Shown: piece by piece, positions 47,217-56,358 of the stretch
How positions within the stretch are numbered: the stretch's first letter is position 1
How the letters are laid out: every line of letters begins with the position of its first letter
Assembly: GCA_027449865.1 (NCBI GenBank)
Contig: DAIDKV010000195.1
Location: forward strand, 1-56,395
Length of the DNA: 56,395 nt
DNA from: Planctomycetales bacterium
Lineage (GTDB): Bacteria > Planctomycetota > Planctomycetia > Isosphaerales > Isosphaeraceae
Direction: 5' to 3'
Notes under the pieces: model-generated
Database searches by the model: none
The model's input: only the letters and a program-made list of their open reading frames with translations
What the model was told of the DNA's origin: nothing
Position numbers and translations under genes: made by a program

Positions 47217-48758
47217 GTGTCCACTTCCACGACGAAATCGAGCCGGCGAGCTTCCGGCGACGAGCGGTACGAACCCGAGACCGAGACCTCCGGCGGGTCG
47301 TCGTGGAGCTGGTCCACCATCGCCCTGGTGGTCGCCGGCGGCGCCATTTTGGTCCTGGGCGCGCTCTGGTGGGCCGACCGCGACCGGAGCACCGTCTCCG
47401 ACCAGGGCAAGGGCCGAGGCGCCGCGGGCAAGTCGCAAGAGGATGAGTCGCAGAACAAGGCCGCGCTCCGGGTCAAGGTGGTCCACCCGAAGCGCGGGGG
47501 AATGACACGAACCACCACCATGCCCGGAACGCTTCACGCCTTTCAGTACGCCGACCTCTTCGCCAAGGCGTCGGGATATCTCCGGGCGCAGGTCGTCGAC
47601 ATCGGCGACACGGTCGAGAAGGGGCAGGTGCTCGCCGAGATCTACGACCCCGAGCGGCAGCAGCAGGTTCAGCTTGTCGCGGCCGAGGTGGAACGGTCGA
47701 AGGCCGCGATCGCTCAGGCCGAGGCCCGCAAAACGGCCGCCGAGGCCGCCGTCTCCGCCGCCGAGGCCCAGATCGCCGTGAACCAGGCCGAGGTCAGCCG
47801 GACCGAGGCCCTCCGCCGATTCCGCGAGAAGGAGTACCTCCGCTACATCGAACTTGCCCGCCACCAGGCCGTCGATCAGCGCGTGGCCGACGAACGCGAG
47901 GAGGAATTCGAGTCGACCAAGGCCGCCGAGGAGCGCGCCCATGCCGCGGTCAAGGCCGCCAAGGCCGACCTCGCGAAGTCCGTCGCCCAGGTGATCTCCG
48001 CCGAGGCCGACATCCGCGCCGCACGCGCCGAGCTTCGCGTCGCCCAGGAGCGGCTGACTCAGACCCAGATCCTCGCCAGTTATACCCGGATTATCTCCCC
48101 ATATACCGGTGTGATCACACAACGCAACTTCCACGACGGCGACTTCATCCGCGAGGCGACTCGCGGCGATGTCCTGCCCATCCTCCAGGTCGCGCGCACC
48201 GATCTGATCCGCTGTATTGTCTACATCCCCGACCGCGACACCCCCCTGCTCGACCGCGGCGACCCGGCCGTCGTTCGAATCGATGCGCTCGGCGGCGAGG
48301 AGTTCAAGGGGCACGTCACCCGTTTCTCCGGGTTCGAACTGCCGACCAACCGGACGATGCGAACGGAGGTCGATCTTCCCAACCCCACCGGCCGGCTCCG
48401 AATCGGAATGTATGGCCCGGTCTCGATCCTGCTCGAACCCCCCTCGAGCTTCCTCACCATTCCCTCGAAGGCGCTCAAGGAATTGCAGGGGAGCAGCGGG
48501 AGCGTCTACGTGGTCGAGGACCAGCACGCTCGACTCCGTCCCATCCAGATCGGCCGCGACGACGGAATCCGGTGCGAGGTGCAATCCGGGCTCTCCACCG
48601 ACGACCAGGTGATCGTCCAGTACACCGGTTCGATGGAGGACGGCGAACCCGTGGTCGCCGAGCCAACCGACGACGTCGACGGTCACGGGCCCGGAAGCCG
48701 GGCCAGCGGCGGCGGGCGCGGAGCCCAGCGCGAGGAATCGAGCGGGCAGAAATCCTGA
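47217..48758 (+). CDS. HlyD/RND membrane fusion protein
   Basis: 513 residues from a GTG at 47217 with GGAGG upstream; the frame stays open far upstream but without similarity. A membrane anchor lies at about 33-53. The barrel-sandwich/lipoyl half GTLHAFQYADLFAKASGYL and VEKGQVLAEIYDPE, a long helical hairpin (about 140-280) rich in Ala/Glu/Arg with repeated AEA units, and the returning half TRIISPYTGVITQRNFHDGDF follow in the usual order, then the beta-barrel (VVRIDALGGEEFKGHVTRFS). It links the RND pump to a TolC-type channel. The C-terminus (from about 490) is Gly/Ser-rich and disordered. Confidence 0.94.
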   Translation: MSTSTTKSSRRASGDERYEPETETSGGSSWSWSTIALVVAGGAILVLGALWWADRDRSTVSDQGKGRGAAGKSQEDESQNKAALRVKVVHPKRGGMTRTTTMPGTLHAFQYADLFAKASGYLRAQVVDIGDTVEKGQVLAEIYDPERQQQVQLVAAEVERSKAAIAQAEARKTAAEAAVSAAEAQIAVNQAEVSRTEALRRFREKEYLRYIELARHQAVDQRVADEREEEFESTKAAEERAHAAVKAAKADLAKSVAQVISAEADIRAARAELRVAQERLTQTQILASYTRIISPYTGVITQRNFHDGDFIREATRGDVLPILQVARTDLIRCIVYIPDRDTPLLDRGDPAVVRIDALGGEEFKGHVTRFSGFELPTNRTMRTEVDLPNPTGRLRIGMYGPVSILLEPPSSFLTIPSKALKELQGSSGSVYVVEDQHARLRPIQIGRDDGIRCEVQSGLSTDDQVIVQYTGSMEDGEPVVAEPTDDVDGHGPGSRASGGGRGAQREESSGQKS

Positions 48759-48777
48759 CCCGCCGGGAGGCGTCGCG

Positions 48778-49293
48778 ATGCACGATCCGAGGCCGACCGA
48801 GGAGCCGCCCGACTTCGGCCAGGATCTCGCCTTCCAGCGCGGGGAGTGGCGGGCCGAGCGAATCGGATGGATCACCATCGCCGGACTGATCCTCGCGGCA
48901 ATGCTCGGCCTGCTCGGCGACGGCCCGCTCAGCTCGACCTCGGTCGACTCGCCCGATGGCTCACTCCACCTGATTCACCAGCGATTTGGCCGGGTCACGG
49001 CGACACAGGCCCTGCGCCTCCGGTTCCATCCGGTCGCGGATGCCGACCGGCGCTATCGCGTCTGGATCTCGGGCGCCTATCGCGACGCCAACCGGGTTCG
49101 CGAGGTCAGCCCAGCCCCCGAGCACGTTGAGGACGACCGCGGCCGGGTCGTTTATGTCTTTCGGGCGCTCCAGATCGAGCGATCCACCGAGGTGACCTTC
49201 TACGTCCAGCCGAGGGCCGCCGGTCGCTCTCCGGGACGGATCGGGCTGGTTGGCGGCGATTCGGTCGCGTTCCAGCAGTTCATCTACCCGTGA
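48778..49293 (+). CDS. Single-span membrane protein
   Basis: 171 residues from the ATG at 48778, with GGGAGG upstream. A single span lies at about 30-47 (IGWITIAGLILAAMLGLLG), followed by a beta-rich outer domain (about 60-170) with regular alternation (LRLRFHPVADADRRYRVWISG, STEVTFYVQPRA). No family is named with confidence. It lies 19 bp after the HlyD gene and 15 bp before the DUF421 gene; such a small protein often travels with DUF421 genes in planctomycetes, but that is from general impression. Confidence 0.8.
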   Translation: MHDPRPTEEPPDFGQDLAFQRGEWRAERIGWITIAGLILAAMLGLLGDGPLSSTSVDSPDGSLHLIHQRFGRVTATQALRLRFHPVADADRRYRVWISGAYRDANRVREVSPAPEHVEDDRGRVVYVFRALQIERSTEVTFYVQPRAAGRSPGRIGLVGGDSVAFQQFIYP

Positions 49294-49308
49294 GGCGAGG
49301 GCCGGCCG

Positions 49309-49806
49309 ATGTCCTCGGTGATCCACGCCGCCGCCGTTTATCTGCTGTTCTGGGTCTCGCTGCGCATCGCCGGGCGCAGGACCCTCTCGCAGATGACGAA
49401 CCTCGACCTCATCCTGCTCCTCTTCATCAGCGAGTCGGCCCAGACGAGCATGATGGGAAGCGACAACTCGCTGACGAACACGCTGCTCGTGATCGCGACG
49501 CTGATCGGGATCAACGTGTCAACATCCTTGATCCAGCGGCGATGGCCGGGGCTGGGGCGGTATTTCGACGGGCTCCCGCTGGTGATCGTCGCCGATGGCC
49601 GACCGTTTTCCGAGCGGATGCAAATGGCCCGCGTCGACGAGGCGGCCGTCCTGGCCGCCGCCCGAAATGGTCTGGGTTTGGAGCGATTGGACCAGATCCA
49701 GTACGCTGTCCTCGAGCGCAACGGTGTGATTAGCGTCATCCCGAAAAAAAATTCCGAACGCTCGAATCCATCGGGACCGTCCTCGATCGAATATCCTGGA
49801 TCGTGA
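49309..49806 (+). CDS. DUF421/YetF-like membrane protein
   Basis: 165 residues. The N-terminus has two to three hydrophobic spans (HAAAVYLLFWVSLRIAGRRT, LDLILLLFISES, TLLVIATLIGINV), followed by the cytoplasmic DUF421 domain with LVIVADGRPFSERMQMARVDE and RLDQIQYAVLERNGVISVIP. YetF-type proteins are of unclear function, with suggested roles in envelope stress. It follows the single-span gene by 15 bp and probably shares the hlyD transcript. Confidence 0.88.
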   Translation: MSSVIHAAAVYLLFWVSLRIAGRRTLSQMTNLDLILLLFISESAQTSMMGSDNSLTNTLLVIATLIGINVSTSLIQRRWPGLGRYFDGLPLVIVADGRPFSERMQMARVDEAAVLAAARNGLGLERLDQIQYAVLERNGVISVIPKKNSERSNPSGPSSIEYPGS

Positions 49807-49932
49807 TCGATCCGGGGACAGCCAGGAGATCGGGCCGTCGGGTCGAGGTTGCGGTTCGGCTTGCGTCCAGGGACACGAGCGGAAGACTCGGTGTTTTCTA
49901 CCCGAATTTCCGCTCTCCGAGAGGAGATCGTC

Positions 49933-51288
49933 ATGCGAAGGTTTCGATTCTCGATCGCGGGACTGATGGGGATCGTACTGATCGCGGCGGTCGGGTTGGC
50001 GGGGCTGCGGAACGCCTCGGCGCTCTGGGCTGGGACCCTGTTGATGCTGACCTGCGCGACGCTCGCCCTGGCGGTCGTGGGGGCGATCTACTGCCGAGGT
50101 CCTCGGCAGGCGTGGTGGCTTGGCTTCGCGATCTTCGGCTGGGGCTATCTGGCGCTCTTGAAATGTTGCTCCGATCCGTCGGTGGCGCTCCACCCGCTGA
50201 GCGTCCTGCTGGAGATCTTCGGCGTCCGGGTGATCCTGCCGCCTCCGCGAGGCATTATGGGCGGAAGCGTCGGGGGACCCGGCTTCGGTGGCGCCTTCGG
50301 CGGCCCGAGCGGCCCGCCTCCGCTCGTCGATCGATCGTTCGCGATCGTCGCGCAATGTCTCTGGACCCTCGCGATCGCAACGGCCGGCAGCATCCTCGCG
50401 CGGATCGTCTTCGCCTCGGCGCGAACCGATCGCGCGGAGGAAACACCCCAGCCGCCGCCGCCGAGGATCCCCTGGGCCCGCCCGATCGCGATCGGCCTGA
50501 CGGCGACGATCGTGATCGTCGGAATCGCCGCGATCCGGTCGGACGACTACGCCCCGGAGCTGGCCGGGATGACGTTCTCGCTGACGTGCCTGCTCGTCGG
50601 TCTGGCGGTCCTCGGCGCGGTCGTTGGACGGGGGCGACGTGCCGCCTGGACGGGCGCCGCACTCTTCGGGGTGGTCTACCTGGCGATCGTCTTCACCCGG
50701 CCGGCCGACCGCGCTCCGCGCCCGTACCTCGCCACCGACGCGATCCTCAATGCCCTCCGCCCGAGGCTCTCGCCGGCCGCCGGCCGGCTCCGGGCGAACA
50801 CCCTGCGCATCCGCGAGGAGTTGGAGAAGCCCCTCCCGATGCGGTTCGAAGAACCGACGCCGATGGAAGACATTTTGAAATACATCCAGCAATCGATCAC
50901 CTTTGAGGGCCGGCCCTCCATCCCCATTTATGTGGACCCGTTCGGGTTGCAGCAGGCCGAGCAATCGATGGCCATGGCCGTGCAGATCAACCTGGAGGGC
51001 GTTCCACTGCGCGAGACCCTGCGGCTGGCCCTGAAGCAGCTCAGGCTCAAGTACGAGGTCCGGGACGGCTATCTTCGGATCACCTGGGAGGACGAGCGAC
51101 CGCCGTCGGCCCCAGACGACATCACCTGGGAGGGCGAGCCGCCGTCGTCGCCTCTCGCCGATCCGAACCAGGTCGACGACCCCTTCGTGATCGTCGGCCA
51201 CTGCCTGGCGGCGGTGCTGGCGGCCGGTCTGGGAGCGGTCGCGGGGCCGATTGTCGCGGGGCGTCGACAGGGATCAACGGCCGCTTGA
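49933..51288 (+). CDS. Multi-span membrane protein with STN-like C-terminal domain (paralog 1)
   Basis: 451 residues from the ATG at 49933 with GAGGAG upstream. The N-terminus (MRRFRFSIAGLMGIVLIAAVG) is the basic-plus-hydrophobic start shared by all four paralogs; about nine hydrophobic spans fill residues 8-290. The C-terminal domain (about 320-410) has PTPMEDILKYIQQ, IPIYVDPFGL and VPLRETLRLALKQLRLKYEV followed by DGYLRIT, the pattern of a secretin/TonB short N-terminal (STN) domain, then a last span at 420-440 (VGHCLAAVLAAGLGAV). Function unknown. A Gly/Pro-rich loop at about 105-120 is unique to this copy. Confidence 0.85.
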   Translation: MRRFRFSIAGLMGIVLIAAVGLAGLRNASALWAGTLLMLTCATLALAVVGAIYCRGPRQAWWLGFAIFGWGYLALLKCCSDPSVALHPLSVLLEIFGVRVILPPPRGIMGGSVGGPGFGGAFGGPSGPPPLVDRSFAIVAQCLWTLAIATAGSILARIVFASARTDRAEETPQPPPPRIPWARPIAIGLTATIVIVGIAAIRSDDYAPELAGMTFSLTCLLVGLAVLGAVVGRGRRAAWTGAALFGVVYLAIVFTRPADRAPRPYLATDAILNALRPRLSPAAGRLRANTLRIREELEKPLPMRFEEPTPMEDILKYIQQSITFEGRPSIPIYVDPFGLQQAEQSMAMAVQINLEGVPLRETLRLALKQLRLKYEVRDGYLRITWEDERPPSAPDDITWEGEPPSSPLADPNQVDDPFVIVGHCLAAVLAAGLGAVAGPIVAGRRQGSTAA

Positions 51289-51305
51289 ATGCGAGAGAGT
51301 AAAAC

Positions 51306-52682
51306 ATGCGATGCCTGCGATTCACGATCGCCAGGACGATGGGTATGGTCCTGATCGCGTCGGTCGGAGCCGCGCTCTACCGGGCGCCGACGTCGTTCCA
51401 GGCGGGCCCGATCTTCCTGGCGACGATCGCCGGATTGTCGCTGGCGGTCGTCGCGGCGATCGAGAGAGGAGGGGCGCGCCGGGCCTGGTGGCTGGGGTTC
51501 GCCGTCTTCGGATGGGGCCACCTGGCCTCGGCGATCCTGGCGATCCGGCCGATGCCGGGTCCCTGGACGGCGACGGCGCGACGGCTCTTCCAACTTCGGC
51601 TTTACCTCGTCCCCTTGACGTTCACCCGCCCGTCAGTTTCCTGGGCCGACAATGCTCATGTGTCTATTCAGATCGCCCATTCGCTCTGGACGCTCGCAGC
51701 CGCCTGCGCGGGCGGGGCGATCGCCTGGCTGGTCTTCGCGAGGCGGCCCGATCCCTCCGACGATCCCGGCCCGACGCCGACCGGCCTTCTCCGGATTCGC
51801 ATCTCGGATTTGATCCTGCCGGCACTAATCCTGACCTGCGGCGTCGCGGCGATCCGATCGGGTCCGGACGGCGACGCCTGGGCCGGCGCGACGTTCTGGC
51901 TCACGGCCATCCTGGTCGGGCTGGCCGGGCTCCGGGCGATCCTCGGAGACGGTCCGAGGCGACGGGCCGGGTTCGCGGCGGCGCTGTTTGGGGTCGTGTA
52001 TCTGCTGCTCGTCTTCGGCCGTGGACCGTATCAGGCGAGCAACTTGTCCGTGAGGCCCGTCCTATCGTACTATCAACCGATGCCGACCAGTTACCTGCTG
52101 AACGACCTTCGGCCGTGGGCCGTCGGGCTGGTCGGGAGGCGAGGCGGACCGGATACCCTCGCCACTCGGGCGCTTGATCGGCCGATGGGAAGTGAGATCC
52201 CTCCTTCCGGGCTGCTCGTGGACATTTTGAAGGCGATCCACGAATCGACCGCGACCCCCGACTATCCCGGCCTCCCGATCTACCTCGACCCAATCGCGCT
52301 GATGGATGTCGAGAAGACGCCGCAATGGGAGGTCCGGTTCGAGAGCGAAGGCCTTTCGCTCCGCGAGGCGCTCCGCCGGATGCTCGAACCGCTCAAGCTG
52401 AAATTCCTCGTCGTGGACGGCTGCGTCCACATCATCGCGGATCCGGATCTGGTTCGCTCCGGCGATCCCGAGGTGGTCCCGGCCTACACCCGATGGGACG
52501 ATCCCGCCTCCGCCCGGATCGAGACGGACGCGGAGGACCCGTACCTGGTCGCCGGCCATTGTCTGCTGGCGATGCTCACGATGGGCCTGGTCGCGGTCGC
52601 GGCGTCGAGAGTTGCGGGAGCTGTTGAAGTCCGACCCGACCGGTCGAGCGAAGTTTTGGAACACGAAAGTGCAAAGACATAA
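51306..52682 (+). CDS. Multi-span membrane protein with STN-like C-terminal domain (paralog 2)
   Basis: 458 residues, starting MRCLRFTIARTMGMVLIAS 17 bp after paralog 1, so co-transcribed. Same plan: hydrophobic spans to about residue 245, then the STN-like part (LLVDILKAIHE, LPIYLDPIALMDVEKTPQ, LSLREALRRMLEPLKLKFLVVDG) and a last span in VAGHCLLAMLTMGLVAV. The final residues (EHESAKT) are encoded by DNA that already shows the CGAAAG-type repeat character, so the natural end may have been altered by the following repeat element. The most diverged of the four in the STN part. Confidence 0.84.
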   Translation: MRCLRFTIARTMGMVLIASVGAALYRAPTSFQAGPIFLATIAGLSLAVVAAIERGGARRAWWLGFAVFGWGHLASAILAIRPMPGPWTATARRLFQLRLYLVPLTFTRPSVSWADNAHVSIQIAHSLWTLAAACAGGAIAWLVFARRPDPSDDPGPTPTGLLRIRISDLILPALILTCGVAAIRSGPDGDAWAGATFWLTAILVGLAGLRAILGDGPRRRAGFAAALFGVVYLLLVFGRGPYQASNLSVRPVLSYYQPMPTSYLLNDLRPWAVGLVGRRGGPDTLATRALDRPMGSEIPPSGLLVDILKAIHESTATPDYPGLPIYLDPIALMDVEKTPQWEVRFESEGLSLREALRRMLEPLKLKFLVVDGCVHIIADPDLVRSGDPEVVPAYTRWDDPASARIETDAEDPYLVAGHCLLAMLTMGLVAVAASRVAGAVEVRPDRSSEVLEHESAKT

Positions 52683-53146
52683 GAAAAGACCGGAGTTTCA
52701 CGCAGAGACGCAGAGAAGACCGGGAGACCCGGGAAGAGTTTCACGCAGAGACGCAGAGACGCAGAGTTCCGCAGAGACGCAGAGAAGAGAGAGACCAAAA
52801 AGAGTTAAACCAAATGGTGTTTTACCCGAACCAAGACCGCCTGGGCTTCTCTGCACTACTTACTTTGAGAATCTTGTACGCCGTGCACAATCTCATCATT
52901 GCAAATCACGCAACCAGTTCTTCTCGCAATCTAATCTAAAATGTTTCTTCTCTGTGCCCCTCTGTGCTCTCTGTGACTCTGTGGTGAATCGATTCCGATC
53001 GGTTGCGGCTCGGCCGCGCTGTGTCTCTGCGAATCTCTGCGTCTCTGCGTGAAACCCGGTTGCCGATCCATGATTGCCAGGATTTCTCTGCGTCTCTGCG
53101 TGAAACGGATTGGAGACGACCGCCCTTGCTTTCCTGAGGCCACGCC
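52683..53146. repeat. CGCAGAGA palindromic repeat cluster between paralogs 2 and 3
   Basis: No gene. TTTCACGCAGAGACGCAGAG occurs at 52696-52715 and in longer form at 52739-52766, and its reverse complement CTCTGCGTCTCTGCGTGAAA at 53035-53054 and 53086-53105. A related CTCTGTG tract lies at about 52948-52985. The halves would pair over about 300 bp or act as two separate tandem arrays. The centre (52800-52940) is AT-richer with no recognised content. Confidence 0.9.
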
Positions 53147-54523
53147 ATGAAGAAACTCCGCTCCTCGATTGCCGACCTGATGCTCATCGTCGCGGCCTCG
53201 GCCGTGGCCCTGGCGGCGCTTCACGACCCGTCGTACATCTGGGCCGGGATCACCCTGCTAACGACCTATACGATACTCGGGCTGGGAATCGTCGGGGCGA
53301 TTTATCGACGCGGTGAGCGCCGGGCCTGGTGGCTCGGCTTTTGTGTCTTCGCCTGGGGCTACCTGGCGCTCTCGGCGTATACGAGCGGTTCGCCGTATGG
53401 TGGGCCGCAATTGCCCACGATCCAGCTCCTTCTCCAGCTCAAGCCGGCGCTCCTGGACGCGGCGAAGAATCCGCGTTGGCCCATGATGGCCAATGGACCG
53501 CTGGATCGCTACATTCAGATCGGCCATGCGCTCTGGTCGATGCTGGCGGGCCTGGCGGGCGGTCTGCTGGCTCGCCTGGCGTTCGGCTCGCCGGCCGATC
53601 AACCCGCGGAGCCGGCCGTTCCACCACCGAGCCCGCCTTCGTCCGGGCGATCGCTGGTTTTGATGGTCGTCACGTTATCGATCGGCATCCTGGCCTGCGT
53701 CGTCCTGGCGGTCCGACCGGGGACGTTGAGCGACGCCTGCGCGGGCGCGGCGTTCTTCCTCACCGGCGGTCTGCTGGGCCTGGCGGCGCTGGCGGCGATC
53801 TTCGGCCGGGGGCGACGTCGGCAAGCCGCGATCGGGGCGGTCGTGTTCGGGGCCGGGTATTTGTTCCTGGTGTTTGCCCGGGCGCCTTACCAGATCCTGC
53901 CGCCGGGCCAGGCGGTGACGCTCCGGTCGGTCTATCAGCCGATTCCGACCAGTTCGATGCTGGAAGCCGCCCGGGGCTGGACCGTGGGGCCCGACGGAGC
54001 TCGATTACCGGCCGACGCCCGGATCCTCCGTGCGCTCGAACTTCCGGTCACAATGACCTTCCCCGAGCCCACGGCGCTCGAGGATGTCCTCCGATACGTC
54101 ACGCTGGCGACCGCGACCCCCGACGGACCCGGCATCCCGATTTACCTCGACCCGATCGGGCTCCAGGAGGTCGAGCGGACGCCACAATCCACGATCGAGA
54201 TGGACCTGATGGGTGTCCCGCTCCGAACGACACTCCGGCTGGCGCTCGCACAGCTCGGCCTGCGATACTACGTCTCGGGCGGATGCCTCCGGGTGACTTC
54301 CGGCGATACCGATATCGATCCCTTTATCCAGCAGGACCCAGAGCGCGATGTGGTCGTCTATTCCGAGCGATGGAACAGCCCCGGCGGAGGCCACATCGAG
54401 GCCGACGCCGAGGACGCCTTCCTGATCGCCGGCCATTGCCTGCTGGCCGTGCTGGCGATGGGCTTCGGCGCGATCGCGGCGCCGAGGGTCGCGGGGGCTG
54501 CTGGAGGTCGGATCAGTAGATAG
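53147..54523 (+). CDS. Multi-span membrane protein with STN-like C-terminal domain (paralog 3)
   Basis: 458 residues starting MKKLRSSIADLMLIVAASA. It carries the family's early RRAWWLGFCVFAWGYLALS motif, which is also near residue 60 in the other copies, spans to about residue 250, the STN-like domain (TALEDVLRYVTL, IPIYLDPIGLQEVERTPQ, VPLRTTLRLALAQLGLRYYV, GGCLRVT) and the last span in IAGHCLLAVLAMGFGAI. It stands after the CGCAGAGA cluster, so it may have its own promoter. Function unknown; a membrane-bound sensor or envelope assembly protein is possible. Confidence 0.85.
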   Translation: MKKLRSSIADLMLIVAASAVALAALHDPSYIWAGITLLTTYTILGLGIVGAIYRRGERRAWWLGFCVFAWGYLALSAYTSGSPYGGPQLPTIQLLLQLKPALLDAAKNPRWPMMANGPLDRYIQIGHALWSMLAGLAGGLLARLAFGSPADQPAEPAVPPPSPPSSGRSLVLMVVTLSIGILACVVLAVRPGTLSDACAGAAFFLTGGLLGLAALAAIFGRGRRRQAAIGAVVFGAGYLFLVFARAPYQILPPGQAVTLRSVYQPIPTSSMLEAARGWTVGPDGARLPADARILRALELPVTMTFPEPTALEDVLRYVTLATATPDGPGIPIYLDPIGLQEVERTPQSTIEMDLMGVPLRTTLRLALAQLGLRYYVSGGCLRVTSGDTDIDPFIQQDPERDVVVYSERWNSPGGGHIEADAEDAFLIAGHCLLAVLAMGFGAIAAPRVAGAAGGRISR

Positions 54524-54740
54524 AATGAAGAGAAGGAACACGAAAGACACGAAAAACACGAAAGAGGAAAGAGCCCATGGCAGGCCGACTCTCGGTGATT
54601 CGGACCGATGAATGCCATCCGGAGTTTGGAGCATCCCCCGCCCTCCCTGTCTTTTTCGTGTATTTCGTGAATTTCGTGTTCATAATCTTCTGTCCACCCG
54701 GTCGTCTCGCCATCGATCGGCTCCTGGATGAGGAAAGGCC
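54524..54740. repeat. CACGAAA palindromic element after paralog 3
   Basis: The left arm GAACACGAAAGACACGAAAAACACGAAAG spans 54536-54564 and the right arm, built of TTTCGTG units, spans 54651-54681. The element is bounded by TAGAATGAAG and TAATCTTCTGTCCACCCGGTCG, nearly the same bounds as the element after paralog 4. Confidence 0.9.
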
Positions 54741-56072
54741 ATGCGAAGGTTTCGAGTCTCGATCTCGGGGATGATGTGGGTGGTGGTGGCCTCGGCGGTG
54801 GGGATCGCGGCGCTCCGGGATGCCTCGCGATTCTCGTTTGGGGCAATCCACCTGCTCTCGCGATTGATCCTCGGCCTGGCAATCCTGCTGGCGATCTACC
54901 GGCGGGGATCGGCCCGCGCCTGGTGGCTGGGCTTCGCGCTCTTCGGCTGGGGCTACCTCGACACGATCCCGCCCAACTCGACCTACGACGCTCCGCACCT
55001 TCCGGTGACGTCGGTCCTGCTCGCGCTCAGGCCGGTCTTCGGGCATCCTCCGCAGGACGGTCGTCGGGGCGGCGGCGAGTCGCTGAGCGAATTCATGTAC
55101 CTGGCGATCGGCGACGACCTCGCGGCGATGATGTTCGCTCTGCTGGGGGGCGTGCTGGGCAGGATGATCTTCGCGCGACTTTCGGAAACGGCAACGACGG
55201 AGCCCGAGCCAACGCCCGAAACGCCATCACGGCCGCAATGGATCGGGCCCGTCCTCGCCGGCTGGTCGGCCCTGGCGGTGCTGGCGTGCCTCGCGGCGAT
55301 CCGGGCGACGTGGACGGCCGGGTTCTGGGCTGGCGTCGCCTTTCTGCTGACGTTCGGCCTGCTGGGGATCCTCGGGCTGGGGGCGATCGTTGGCCGGGGA
55401 CGCTGGGGGCGATCGTGCCTGGGCGCCTCGGTGCTCGGCGGTGGATACCTGGTTTTGGTCTTCTCGCACAGCCCGTATCTGCCGCTGCCCTCGGGGCAGT
55501 TTCTGCACGCGCTCCGGGTCTGGTTCCCGGTGCTATCGGGCTCGACCGGCCCGGCCAGCGCCCGGATTATCCAGGAGCTGGACCGGCCGATCCCGATGGA
55601 GTTCCCCTCGCCGACGCCCCTCTCGGAAGTGCTCGAATACGTGAAGAAATCCCTGTCCGAACCAGGGCGGCCCGAGGTCCCGATCTACGTCGATCCGCTC
55701 GGACTGAAATTCGCCGAGCGGTCGCTGGACTCGAAGATCACCATCGTTCTCCGCGGTGTCCCGCTACGGGTCTCGCTCCGGGCCGCGCTGAGGCAGATCG
55801 AGATGGATTTCGTCGTCACGGACGGGCTGTTATGGATCACGTCGAGAGATTTCTACGATATGGATTCTGAAGAGGATCCTTTCTTCGGCAACTACGAACC
55901 CCATTACCACGCGGAATTCCAGCACCGGCAGGCGCATCTCTGGCTCTCGGCCGACCTCGCCGATCCCTACCTGATCGCCGGCCATTGCCTGCTGGCGATG
56001 ATTGGGGCGGGCCTCGGCGCGATCGTGGGGCCAAGGGTGGCGGGGGCTGCTGAAAGTCGGGCTAATGGTTAG
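54741..56072 (+). CDS. Multi-span membrane protein with STN-like C-terminal domain (paralog 4)
   Basis: 443 residues from the ATG at 54741, preceded by GAGGAAAGG. Starts MRRFRVSISGMMWVVVASA and has the shared RAWWLGFALFGWGYL motif near residue 60, hydrophobic spans to about 250, the STN-like domain (TPLSEVLEYVKKSL, VPIYVDPLGLKFAERS, VPLRVSLRAALRQIEMDFVV, DGLLWIT), then an inserted acidic/aromatic stretch (DMDSEEDPFFGNYEPHYH) and the closing span IAGHCLLAMIGAGLGAIV. Most similar in start and end to paralog 1 and 3. Followed directly by a CACGAAA element. Confidence 0.85.
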   Translation: MRRFRVSISGMMWVVVASAVGIAALRDASRFSFGAIHLLSRLILGLAILLAIYRRGSARAWWLGFALFGWGYLDTIPPNSTYDAPHLPVTSVLLALRPVFGHPPQDGRRGGGESLSEFMYLAIGDDLAAMMFALLGGVLGRMIFARLSETATTEPEPTPETPSRPQWIGPVLAGWSALAVLACLAAIRATWTAGFWAGVAFLLTFGLLGILGLGAIVGRGRWGRSCLGASVLGGGYLVLVFSHSPYLPLPSGQFLHALRVWFPVLSGSTGPASARIIQELDRPIPMEFPSPTPLSEVLEYVKKSLSEPGRPEVPIYVDPLGLKFAERSLDSKITIVLRGVPLRVSLRAALRQIEMDFVVTDGLLWITSRDFYDMDSEEDPFFGNYEPHYHAEFQHRQAHLWLSADLADPYLIAGHCLLAMIGAGLGAIVGPRVAGAAESRANG

Positions 56073-56250
56073 AACGAAGAATGGAACACGAAAGACACGA
56101 AAAACACGAAAGAAGAAGACGCAAATGGGAGGCCGGTCTTTCGGTCATTCGCGTCGATTGGTGTCATCCCGGGTTTCGAGGATTGTCCGTCTTCTTCTGT
56201 ATTTTTCGTGTATTTCGTGTTCCTAATCTTCTGTCTACCCGGTCGCCATT
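56073..56250. repeat. CACGAAA palindromic element after paralog 4
   Basis: The left arm of GAACACGAAAGACACG plus AAAAACACGAAAG spans 56084-56112 and the right arm, TTTTTCGTGTATTTCGTGTTC, is at 56202-56222. The centre differs from that of the copy at 54524-54740, while both flanks match closely, pointing to a duplicated mobile or REP-like unit. The following 56251-56358 holds no supported gene. Confidence 0.88.
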
Positions 56251-56358
56251 CCGACGTTAGATACTATGCCCGGAGCGAGCCGGGCTGAAGAGGTGAGCCG
56301 CTGACGGTAAGCTCCTCATAGGGATCGTAGCCACACGTTCCTTTAGCGGAGTTCCACC

